A DNA stretch of 64,000 nucleotides, from positions 42,416 through 106,415 of the forward strand of contig NZ_SJJR01000021.1 of NCBI RefSeq assembly GCF_004331455.1, given 5' to 3'. The notes beneath the pieces are model-generated. The model saw nothing but the letters and a program-made list of their open reading frames with translations. It made no database searches and was not told where the DNA came from. Shown one piece after another: positions 7,746-15,308 of this stretch (within the stretch, counting starts at the first letter, position 1; every line of letters starts with the position of its first letter). This DNA comes from Micromonospora zingiberis (GTDB taxonomy: Bacteria > Actinomycetota > Actinomycetes > Mycobacteriales > Micromonosporaceae). A program made the translations under genes and the position numbers.

Positions 7746-8606
7746 GTGCCCGAGCTACCGGAGGTGGAGGCGCTCGCGGGTTACCTGCGCCAGCGCGCGG
7801 TGGGCCGCCGCGTCGACCGGCTGGAGGTCGCTGCGATCAGCGCCCTGAAGACGTACGACCCGGCGCCCACTGCGGTCGCCGGACGGACCGTGACCGACGC
7901 TCGCCGGCACGGCAAGTTCCTCGACGTCGTCTTCGACGGTGACCTGCACCTGGTGGTGCACCTGGCCCGCGCCGGCTGGCTGCACTACCGGGAGGCGTTC
8001 GCGTCGACCGTCCCGCTTCGTCCGGGTAAGGGGCCGATCGCGCTGCGGGTCCGCCTCGACGACGGTTCCGGGTTCGACCTGACCGAGGCCGGTACGCAGA
8101 AGAAGCTCGCCGTCTACCTGGTGACCGATCCGCAGACGGTGCCCGGGGTGGCCAAGCTCGGGCCGGACGCGCTCGCGGCCGATCTTGCCGCCTTCGCCGG
8201 GGCGCTGCGCAGTCGGCGGGGGCAGGTGAAGGGGGTGCTCACCGATCAGGCGGTGCTGGCCGGGGTGGGCAACGCGTACTCGGACGAGATCCTGCATGCG
8301 GCGAAGCTGTCCCCGTTCGCCCTGACCGATCGGCTCACCGACGACCAGATGGCGACCCTGCACGCGGCCACCCGGCGGGTGCTCGGCGACGCGGTCACCC
8401 GCTCGCTGGGGCAGCGGGCCGCGGAGTTGAAGGGCGAGAAGCGGTCCGGGCTGAAGGTGCACGCCCGCACCGGGCTGCCCTGCCCGGTCTGTGGGGACAC
8501 CGTCCGCGAGGTCTCCTTCGCCGATTCCAGCCTCCAGTACTGCCCGACCTGCCAGACCGGCGGCAAGCCTCTTGCTGACCGAAGGCTGTCCAAACTTGTA
8601 CGGTGA
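7746..8606 (+). CDS. Fpg/Nei-family DNA glycosylase (H2TH type)
   Basis: The enzyme removes damaged bases and cleaves the abasic strand. The catalytic nucleophile of this family is the N-terminal proline after Met removal (PELPEVE). That requires GTG 7746 as start, giving P2 and E3; the ATG three bases upstream would put a Val in front and should not work. Further signs: RRHGKFLDVVF (catalytic Lys region), the H2TH segment GVGNAYSDEILHAA, and a C-terminal zinc finger CPVC-x16-CPTC. The usual zinc-finger Arg (GR-T before the third Cys) appears as DSS, which may alter lesion preference. It is divergent from the glycosyltransferase with only about 24 nt between the starts. 286 aa. Confidence 0.88.
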   Translation: MPELPEVEALAGYLRQRAVGRRVDRLEVAAISALKTYDPAPTAVAGRTVTDARRHGKFLDVVFDGDLHLVVHLARAGWLHYREAFASTVPLRPGKGPIALRVRLDDGSGFDLTEAGTQKKLAVYLVTDPQTVPGVAKLGPDALAADLAAFAGALRSRRGQVKGVLTDQAVLAGVGNAYSDEILHAAKLSPFALTDRLTDDQMATLHAATRRVLGDAVTRSLGQRAAELKGEKRSGLKVHARTGLPCPVCGDTVREVSFADSSLQYCPTCQTGGKPLADRRLSKLVR

Positions 8607-8873
8607 GTAACGACACGCTTTGACTACGGAGCGGAATCGGACGCGGGGTACGCAACCTCCGGTCCGGCACTCTTCCCGGGCCGCCATCCATCGGTATAGT
8701 GGCCCGGTCCCCGGCTTCCGGATGGCGTGGAGCCGGCCAGCTCCCAGGCGAACACGAGTCCGTCACGCAATGTCCCTCGGGTCGGCGTCGAGACGGAGTC
8801 CGCGTGGGAAACTGGAACGGTGGGCGACTCGGGCCCTTACGGCGAGTAAGCGGTGCGGGTCATGCGGGAGGAC
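8607..8873. other. Intergenic leader before the sugar transferase
   Basis: 267 nt without a credible gene. A TATAGT hexamer at 8695-8700 could be a -10 element for the downstream gene, but no good -35 is visible at 16-18 nt. No strong hairpin seen. Confidence 0.35.
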
Positions 8874-10445
8874 ATGGGTGAGGTGACGACAAGCCTCCAG
8901 CGCCCGGTAACCAACGAAGGCCGGAGCAGACTCGTGCGGCACGTCGACAGCTTCGAGATCCAGCCGCCGAACCCGCCGTCACCCAACGGCGTACCTCGAT
9001 CGGTGTGGGCGCGGGCCCGGCGGCGCGTCTCCCGTTGGCACCGGCCCTACACCGCGATCCTGCTGCTGCTCGACTTCGCGGCGGCGGCCTTCGCCAGCTA
9101 CACGGCGGTCCGCACCTTCGACCAGGCGACCGCCGGTTTCCACGAGGCCCAGAACGACCCGACCTGGTTCTACACGGTCGGCTTCCTGCTGCTGCCGCTC
9201 GGCTGGCTGGTCATCCTGTGGTTCAACGGGGCCTACGACCGGCGTTGTCTCGGTCTCGGGCCGGACGAGTTCAAACGGGTGATCCGGGCCGGTGTGACGG
9301 TCTGTGCCGCGGTGTCGTTCCTCGCCTTCGCCACCAAGACCGACCTGTCCCGGTTCACCGTCGGCACCGCCCTGCTGCTGGCCCTGCTGTTGATCCTGCT
9401 GGGCCGGATCCTGACCCGCTTCGTGCTGCACGTGATGCGCCGCAACACCCAGCAGGCGGCCCACCGGATGGTGCTGGTCGGCACCCTGCCGGAGTGCCTG
9501 GAGGTGTACACGGCGGTCACCCGCAACCCCGCTGCCGGCCTGGTGCCGGTCGCCATCCACATCACCGACGGGTACGCGGCGGCCAAGGGGGTGCAGACCC
9601 CGGTACCGGTCTACGCCGGCCGTGACGTGCTGGCCCTGGTACGCGAGGTGGGCGGCGACACGATCGCGGTCTGCGGGTCGGCCAGCGCCGAGCCGGGCGA
9701 GCTACGCCGACTGGCCTGGCAGTTGGAAGGCTCCGGGGTCGACCTGGTGGTGGCCCCGCAGCTGACCGACATCGCCGGCCCCCGGGTGCACATCCGCCCG
9801 ATCGAGGGCCTGCCGCTGCTGCACGTCGAGGAGCCGACCCTGTCCGGGCCGGCGCTGCTGGCCAAGAGCATGATGGATCGGATCGCCGCCGGCCTGGGCC
9901 TGCTGGCACTGATCCCGGTCTTCCTCGTCATCGCCGTCGCCATCCGGATCTCCGACCCCGGCCCGGTCTTCTTCCGCCAGCCCCGGGTGGGGCACGAGGG
10001 ACGTACGTTCCGGGTGTGGAAGTTCCGCACCATGTACGTCGACGCGGAGGACCGGCTGGCCAGCCTGGTCGACCAGAACGAGACCGACGGCATGCTGTTC
10101 AAGATGAAGCAGGATCCCCGGGTCTTCCCGGTGGGCCGCTTCCTGCGCGCCTCGTCGCTGGACGAGCTGCCCCAGCTGATCAACGTGCTCAAGGGCGAGA
10201 TGTCCCTGGTCGGGCCGCGTCCCCTGCCCGCCGACGACGGCGACTTCCTCGGCGATGTCCGGCGCCGGCTGCTGGTCCGACCCGGTATGACCGGCCTGTG
10301 GCAGGTGTCCGGACGCTCCGACCTGTCCTGGGACGAGGCGGTCCGGTTGGACCTCTACTACGTCGACAACTGGTCCCTGGCGTACGACCTGAGCATCCTG
10401 TGGCGCACGGTGGGCGTGGTGCTGGCGCGCAAGGGCGCGTACTGA
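8874..10445 (+). CDS. Polyprenyl-phosphate sugar-1-phosphate transferase (WbaP/CpsE-like)
   Basis: Initiates exopolysaccharide or glycan assembly by moving a sugar-1-phosphate from a nucleotide sugar to undecaprenyl phosphate in the membrane. About five hydrophobic helices occupy residues 50-190, then a CoA-binding-like domain. The C-terminal catalytic domain holds FRQPRVGHEGRTFRVWKFRTMYVDAE, SSLDELPQLINVLKGEMSLVGPRP and RPGMTGLWQVSGRS. These are the signatures of the bacterial sugar transferase domain. ATG 8874 is used; GTG 8883 has better spacing to the GGGAGGA at 8866-8872 and GTG 8853 is also open. The C-terminus ARKGAY is typical. Acts with the GT4 enzyme and LCP genes in this window by inference. 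Confidence 0.9.
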   Translation: MGEVTTSLQRPVTNEGRSRLVRHVDSFEIQPPNPPSPNGVPRSVWARARRRVSRWHRPYTAILLLLDFAAAAFASYTAVRTFDQATAGFHEAQNDPTWFYTVGFLLLPLGWLVILWFNGAYDRRCLGLGPDEFKRVIRAGVTVCAAVSFLAFATKTDLSRFTVGTALLLALLLILLGRILTRFVLHVMRRNTQQAAHRMVLVGTLPECLEVYTAVTRNPAAGLVPVAIHITDGYAAAKGVQTPVPVYAGRDVLALVREVGGDTIAVCGSASAEPGELRRLAWQLEGSGVDLVVAPQLTDIAGPRVHIRPIEGLPLLHVEEPTLSGPALLAKSMMDRIAAGLGLLALIPVFLVIAVAIRISDPGPVFFRQPRVGHEGRTFRVWKFRTMYVDAEDRLASLVDQNETDGMLFKMKQDPRVFPVGRFLRASSLDELPQLINVLKGEMSLVGPRPLPADDGDFLGDVRRRLLVRPGMTGLWQVSGRSDLSWDEAVRLDLYYVDNWSLAYDLSILWRTVGVVLARKGAY

Positions 10446-10489
10446 ATCAGCCCTTTCCCCGAGCCCCGACAACCAGCAGGATCATCGGC

Positions 10490-11716
10490 GTGGGTGGCAA
10501 CCTCTCGGCCAGCATCGGCGTCTTGTCGCTGGTCATCGTGCTGACCGCGGCTCTGGTCGCGGTCGCCCGGCTGCGCGGCCGGCGGGGCATCGCCACGGCC
10601 AGCCAGCGGGCCACCTACGAGGTGCTGCACACCACCGGGTTGGCCGCCGAGCCGCTGCGAGCCGGGCTCAGTCCGGCCGGCGCGGCGAAGGCGGCCCGGC
10701 ACCTGCGCGGTCTGATCGGCGCGGCCGGGTTGGCGTTGACCGACACCGAAGAGGTGGTCGCGCTCGACGGGCGCGGCGCGCACCACGGGGAGCAACTGCG
10801 CGCGGCGGCGCGGCGGGTGGTGGCCTCGGAGCGTTCCACCGTGCTCGGCGAGTCGGAGCTGCTCTGCGACCGGGTCGACTGCCCGGTCCGGGGGGCGGTG
10901 GTGGCACCGATGGCCGGCGCGCAGGGCCGGGTGGCCGGCGCCCTGGTCGCGGTTACCGACGGCGTGCCCGCCCCGGGGCTGGTGCAGGCCACCCTGGAGA
11001 CCGCGCGCTGGGCCGGCAGTCAGCTCGCCCTGGCCGAGTTGGACTCCTCCCGGGAACGGCTGGCCCGGGCCGAGGTACGCGCGCTGCGGGCGCAGATCAG
11101 CCCGCACTTCATCTACAACGCGCTGACCGCGATCGGCTCGTTCGTCCGCACCGATCCGGAGCGGGCGCGGGAGCTGATCCTGGAGTTCGCCGAGTTCACC
11201 CGCTACTCGTTCCGTGCCCACGGTGAGTTCACCACGCTGGCCGAGGAGCTCCGGTCGATCGACCGGTACCTGACCATCGAACGCGCCCGGTTCGGCGACC
11301 GGTTGCAGGTACGCCTCCAGATCGCCCCGGAGGTGCTGCCGGTGACCCTGCCGTTCCTGTGCCTACAGCCGCTGGTGGAGAACGCCGTCCGGCACGGGTT
11401 GTCGCGCAAGCCCGGTACGGGCATGGTGAGCATCGAGGCCCGGGACGCGGGCGCCGAATGTCACATCACGGTGGAGGACGACGGAGTGGGGATGGATCCG
11501 GGCACCCTGACCGCCGGGATCGCCGAGCTGGCCGGAGCCACCGGCGACCCGGGGGACGACCCGGGCCAGCACGTCGGTCTCTCGAACGTCGACGCACGGC
11601 TCCGGTCGGTGTTCGGCAGCGACTTCGGCCTGGTCGTGGAGACGGGCGTGGGGTCGGGCACGAAGGTGAGCATGCGGGTGCCGAAGTTCCACCCCGGCGT
11701 ACGGGCACGTTCGTGA
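10490..11716 (+). CDS. LytS-type sensor histidine kinase
   Basis: GTG 10490 is preceded by AGG at 9 nt spacing. 408 aa: one N-terminal membrane helix (about 6-25), a GAF-like segment, then the His_kinase domain ALRAQISPHFIYNALTAIGSFV with the phospho-acceptor His in SPHFIYNAL. A GHKL ATPase follows (PLVENAVRHG, VEDDGVGMD, GQHVGLSNVDARL). This arrangement is the LytS/YehU family, whose members sense pyruvate or related nutrients and pair with LytTR regulators. The stop overlaps the regulator start by 4 nt (GTGA). Only one TM helix is seen, so it probably senses in the cytoplasm or at the membrane face. A solute symporter lies 3.6 kb downstream. Confidence 0.9.
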   Translation: MGGNLSASIGVLSLVIVLTAALVAVARLRGRRGIATASQRATYEVLHTTGLAAEPLRAGLSPAGAAKAARHLRGLIGAAGLALTDTEEVVALDGRGAHHGEQLRAAARRVVASERSTVLGESELLCDRVDCPVRGAVVAPMAGAQGRVAGALVAVTDGVPAPGLVQATLETARWAGSQLALAELDSSRERLARAEVRALRAQISPHFIYNALTAIGSFVRTDPERARELILEFAEFTRYSFRAHGEFTTLAEELRSIDRYLTIERARFGDRLQVRLQIAPEVLPVTLPFLCLQPLVENAVRHGLSRKPGTGMVSIEARDAGAECHITVEDDGVGMDPGTLTAGIAELAGATGDPGDDPGQHVGLSNVDARLRSVFGSDFGLVVETGVGSGTKVSMRVPKFHPGVRARS

Positions 11717-12483
11717 CCGGCAATGGTGGACCGGGCTTCCTGCGGGTGCTGGCGGTGGACGACGAGCCACCGGCCCTGGACGAGCTGGCGTACCACCTGC
11801 GGGCCGATCCCCGGGTGGCCCGGCTGCACACGGCCGGCGACGCCACCGAGGCGCTGCGGGTGCTCCGCGACGACGACGTGGACGTGATCTTCCTCGACAT
11901 CCGGATGCCCGGCCTGGACGGGATGGAGCTGGCCCGGGTGCTGCGCCGGTTCGCCCGGCCACCGGCGATCGTCTTCGTGACCGCGTACGACGACGGTGCC
12001 GCCGACGCCTTCGACCTGGGCGCCACCGACTACGTCCGCAAGCCGGTACGCGCGGAGCGGCTGGCGGAGGCGCTGCGCCGGGTGGTCGGGTCGCGGGTGG
12101 TGCCGTCGCATCCGGCCGCCCTGGCCCGCGCCGAGGAGGATCCGACGATCCCCGTGGAGCTGGCCGGCTCGACCCGGATGCTGCCGCGCTCCGCCGTGCG
12201 CTGGGTGGAGGCCCAGGGCGACTACGCCCGACTGCACACCACGGAGGGTTCGCACCTGGTCCGGGTTTCCCTGGCGACGCTCGCCGACCGATGGGCCGAT
12301 GCCGGGTTCGTTCGGATCCACCGCTCGTACCTGGTGCAGCTGCGGCTGATCGCCGAGCTGCGACTGGTCAACTCCGGATATGTGGTGATCGTCGACGGCA
12401 CGGAACTGCCGGTGAGCCGGCGGCACACCCGGGAGTTGAAGGACAAGCTGGTCCGCGCCGCCAAGCAGGAGTGGAGCCGCTGA
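11713..12483 (+). CDS. LytTR-family response regulator
   Basis: 256 aa from the GTG overlapping the kinase stop. The receiver domain shows VLAVDDEPPALDEL, the phospho-acceptor Asp in VIFLDIRMPGLDG, the Thr of VFVTAYDDG and the Lys of YVRKPVRAERL, so all active residues are present. The C-terminal LytTR DNA-binding domain (about 150-250) has VRWVEAQGDYARLHT and FVRIHRSYLVQL. It is phosphorylated by the preceding kinase and would activate target promoters, probably those of a nearby transporter. The next gene starts 125 nt downstream and could be a direct target. Confidence 0.92.
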   Translation: MTGNGGPGFLRVLAVDDEPPALDELAYHLRADPRVARLHTAGDATEALRVLRDDDVDVIFLDIRMPGLDGMELARVLRRFARPPAIVFVTAYDDGAADAFDLGATDYVRKPVRAERLAEALRRVVGSRVVPSHPAALARAEEDPTIPVELAGSTRMLPRSAVRWVEAQGDYARLHTTEGSHLVRVSLATLADRWADAGFVRIHRSYLVQLRLIAELRLVNSGYVVIVDGTELPVSRRHTRELKDKLVRAAKQEWSR

Positions 12484-12607
12484 CCTCCACACCGGACGAA
12501 CAAGATCCGTATTGGCCTATCCTTTCGGGGCCGATCCGATACGGGGCGCGGGTCGGTGCGGGCGGGTGCCTGCTCAGGCCGCCCCGCACCCTCACGTTTG
12601 GATCCTG

Positions 12608-14686
12608 ATGCAGTTGTCTCTCATCCGCCGGGCCCTGCTGGCCGGCATCGCCGTGGTGGCCGTCGTGCTGCCCGGTGCCACCCCCGCGCTCGCCGCGTCG
12701 ACCGGAGCGATAGGTGGTCGGCTCACCACCAGCGCCGGCACCGCCGCCCCCGACGTCCCGGTCTCGGTCTACCGGACCGGAAGTTCCTCCGTCGTCGCCC
12801 GCACCTCCACCGACGCCGAGGGCAACTACACCCTCGCCGGGCTGGCGGCGGGCTCCTACACCGTCGGCTACCGCCCCGGCGGCCAGCCGGAGCAGTACCA
12901 CCGGCAGAAGTTCCGGACCTGGGAGGCCGACCCGGTCATCGTGACCGTGGGCAACACCAGCACGGTGGACGAGCAGTTGGTGGGCACCGGCACGATCTCC
13001 GGCCGGATCGTCGACACCGCCGGCGAGCCAGTCCGCGACCTGCGGATCGAAGGCCGTCCCATCGGCTCCCCGGACTGGGGCAGCGCGTTCACCGACGACG
13101 ACGGCCGGTACCAGATGACGGTCCTCGCCGGCCGGTACCGGGTGACCTTCGAGCCGGTTCAGGGCACCTACCAGACCCAGTACGTGCCATCCAAGATCGA
13201 TCAGAACGAGGCCACCGTCTTCGAGGTCACTGCCGACGCGCAGATCGTGGCCGACGACACGGTGCTGCCGGTCGGCAACCTGTCGGGCCGGTTCACCCAC
13301 ACCGATGGCCAGCCGCTGCGGAACGCGGACATCTCCGTGTACACGCCGAACATGTACAGCGCCACCTGGGCGCAGACCGACGCGGACGGGACGTTCGACG
13401 TCCGGGTGCTCGCCGGGGCGTACCGGGTCGGCCTGTACACCGGCGACCGCGAGCAGTACTACCGGGGTCAACTGGTGCCGGAGCGCGCCGACCTGGTGAC
13501 GGTGCACGGCGGGCAGCGGACCAGCATCACCGACGCCCTGCTCGGCACCGGTGCGCTCCGGGTCCGGGCGGTCGACTCGGTGACCGGTGCCCCGGTGGCC
13601 AACTTCTGCGCCAGCGACCAGTGCAGCAACGGCACCGGCAGCGTGCTCCTCACCGATCTGCCGGAGGGCCGGCACGACATCTACCTGTACGCGCCGGACC
13701 GCCGATACTTCCCCCGGGAGCGCACCGGCGTACGGGTCCGGGCGAACGAGACCGCCGAACTGACCGTCAAGCTCCGCCCCGGAGCGGCCATCACCACCAG
13801 CGTGGTGGACCGGCAGAGCGGTGCGCCCCTACAGGGCGTGTGTGTCGAGGCGTTCCTGGCCAAGCGGGTAGTCCTGCCCGACACCAACTTCATGTGCAGC
13901 GACCGCAACGGCCAGGTCACCGTCGGCCCGCTCAAGGCCGGTGACCACAGGCTCTTCGTGGTACCGCAGAACCTGACGTACGGCCGGCAGTGGGTCGGCC
14001 CGAACGGCGGCACCGGTGACGAGCGCGAGGCCGCCACGGTCACCACGACCGTGGGTGAGGTGGCCACCGGGCCGACGGTGCGGCTCGACCGGGCGGGGCA
14101 GATCACCGGCCAGGTCACGGACGCGGAAACCGGCACCCCGCTGCGGGACGTCGACGTGTCGGTGCTGACCGGTCACCCGGGCGTCGGCGCGCAGGACGCG
14201 TACACCGACGACCAGGGTCGTTACACCCTGACCCGGCTGGGCCCGTACGCCTGGCCGGTGGTCTTCAGTCGTGGCTCGTACGCGACGGTCTGGTCGGGTG
14301 ACGCGACGAGTCGGTTCACCGCCGCAGCGGTGACGGTCACCGCCAACTCGGCGGCCACCCTCGACGCGGCCCTCGGTCGCGGTGTCGAGGTCACCGGCAC
14401 CATCGCCAGCACCGAGGGCACGCCGATGCGGGACGGCTACGTGCTGGCCCACAGTGTCGACACCGGCGACATCGCCGGCAGCGGCTCGGTCGCCAACGGG
14501 CAGTTCACCATCCGGATGACCGGGCGGCAGCGGATCTTCCTCAGCTACGACGTCTACGTCAACGAGGGAGAGATGCACTCGGGTCGGTACCAGGTGACCG
14601 ATCCGGACGGCGTCCGCCGGCTGGCCCGGTTCACCGTGCCCGCGAGCGGGTCACTGAGCGTCGACATGGTCATCCCGACCAGCTGA
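12608..14686 (+). CDS. Secreted protein with repeated carboxypeptidase-regulatory/CNA-B-like domains
   Basis: 692 aa. Residues 1-30 form a signal peptide (RR, hydrophobic core, TPALAA cleavage site). The rest is built from about seven beta-sandwich modules of 80-100 residues. Each carries a pattern like GxxTxxxGxPxxDVxVxVY...T..DGxYxxxxLxxGxYxVxF, the signature of carboxypeptidase regulatory-like and CNA-B domains. There is no catalytic domain, no LPxTG and no C-terminal membrane anchor, so the protein is probably released. Cysteines are few and paired in the NFCASDQCSNG and GVCVEAF modules. It lies between the LytTR regulator and the symporter and ends at a strong hairpin. Likely an extracellular binding or structural protein. 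Confidence 0.85.
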   Translation: MQLSLIRRALLAGIAVVAVVLPGATPALAASTGAIGGRLTTSAGTAAPDVPVSVYRTGSSSVVARTSTDAEGNYTLAGLAAGSYTVGYRPGGQPEQYHRQKFRTWEADPVIVTVGNTSTVDEQLVGTGTISGRIVDTAGEPVRDLRIEGRPIGSPDWGSAFTDDDGRYQMTVLAGRYRVTFEPVQGTYQTQYVPSKIDQNEATVFEVTADAQIVADDTVLPVGNLSGRFTHTDGQPLRNADISVYTPNMYSATWAQTDADGTFDVRVLAGAYRVGLYTGDREQYYRGQLVPERADLVTVHGGQRTSITDALLGTGALRVRAVDSVTGAPVANFCASDQCSNGTGSVLLTDLPEGRHDIYLYAPDRRYFPRERTGVRVRANETAELTVKLRPGAAITTSVVDRQSGAPLQGVCVEAFLAKRVVLPDTNFMCSDRNGQVTVGPLKAGDHRLFVVPQNLTYGRQWVGPNGGTGDEREAATVTTTVGEVATGPTVRLDRAGQITGQVTDAETGTPLRDVDVSVLTGHPGVGAQDAYTDDQGRYTLTRLGPYAWPVVFSRGSYATVWSGDATSRFTAAAVTVTANSAATLDAALGRGVEVTGTIASTEGTPMRDGYVLAHSVDTGDIAGSGSVANGQFTIRMTGRQRIFLSYDVYVNEGEMHSGRYQVTDPDGVRRLARFTVPASGSLSVDMVIPTS

Positions 14687-14698
14687 GTCGGACCGGGG

Positions 14699-14737
14699 GA
14701 CGGGGGTGGTGGCCGGTCACGGCGGGCCACCCCCGTC
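14699..14737 (+). terminator. Hairpin terminator after the secreted protein gene
   Basis: Perfect 11-bp arms GACGGGGGTGG (14699-14709) and CCACCCCCGTC (14727-14737) start 13 nt past the stop codon. The following sequence is CT-rich (TTCGCTCTTCGCC), as often seen in high-GC terminators. Confidence 0.75.
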
Positions 14738-14780
14738 CTTCGCTCTTCGCCGCCCGGGTCGCCGCGGACCCGGACGCGCT

Positions 14781-14820
14781 TCGTCCACAGGTCCAGCGGG
14801 TTATCCACATGTTGTCCACA
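14781..14820. promoter_or_regulatory. Cluster of three DnaA-box-like nonamers
   Basis: TCGTCCACA (14781-14789), TTATCCACA (14801-14809) and TTGTCCACA (14812-14820) lie in the same orientation within 40 nt. TTATCCACA is the classical box and TTGTCCACA the form favoured in high-GC actinobacteria. dnaA and dnaN are absent, so this is not oriC by context; a DnaA-titrating or DnaA-regulated site is possible. Confidence 0.5.
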
Positions 14821-14860
14821 GCCCTCTTGACAATCCCGTCCGGCGGACGAGACTGCCGGG

Positions 14861-15307
14861 GTGGCCGCCGAGGATTCACCACCGGCACCCCGCCGACCCG
14901 AGCCGTCCCGGGCCGCCGCGCAGCCGGGCGCATCGGGGCCGGCCGGACGTACCCGGGTGGTGCTCGCCGAGGTGTCCCGCCGGCAGCACCGGGCCGGTGG
15001 CACCCGCACCGAACTGACCCAGCAGACCCGGGTCGGTGAAACGCTGATCCGTGGCCTGGTCCGCGCCCAACTCGCGCTGGCCGTGCAACTCTCGGCGGTG
15101 GTCCTGGTCGGGCTGGGCGGGCTGCCCTGGCTGTTCGCCATCGCCCCCTCGGTGGGCCGGATGACCGTGCTCGGGGTCAACCTGCCGTGGCTGCTGCTCG
15201 GCGTGCTCTCCTTCCCGTTCCTGGTCGCGGTGGGTTGGACGTACGTGCGGCTGGCCGAACGCAACGAACAGGACTTCGCCGACCTGGTCCAGCGGCCGGA
15301 GCGCTGA
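14861..15307 (+). CDS. Small membrane protein partner of the downstream symporter
   Basis: 148 aa from GTG 14861. A Pro/Arg-rich cytoplasmic N-terminus (about 1-65) precedes two hydrophobic helices (about 70-92 and 102-125), and the C-terminus is charged. The size, two-helix plan and position one base upstream of a sodium:solute symporter parallel the DUF485 protein that precedes the second symporter at 22656, though sequence likeness is weak. Probably an accessory subunit for assembly or regulation of the transporter. No enzymatic motif seen. Confidence 0.7.
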   Translation: MAAEDSPPAPRRPEPSRAAAQPGASGPAGRTRVVLAEVSRRQHRAGGTRTELTQQTRVGETLIRGLVRAQLALAVQLSAVVLVGLGGLPWLFAIAPSVGRMTVLGVNLPWLLLGVLSFPFLVAVGWTYVRLAERNEQDFADLVQRPER

Positions 15308-15308
15308 G

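Noticed and set aside
12368..13675. Long minus-strand open frame of 435 codons opposite the secreted protein gene
   Set aside because: Antisense frame created by GC-biased third positions; low-complexity composition rich in Val/Gly/His/Arg, no recognisable motif, while the plus strand has a signal peptide and domain repeats.
14781..14820. Chromosomal origin of replication
   Set aside because: Only three boxes, no AT-rich unwinding element and no dnaA, dnaN or recF nearby.
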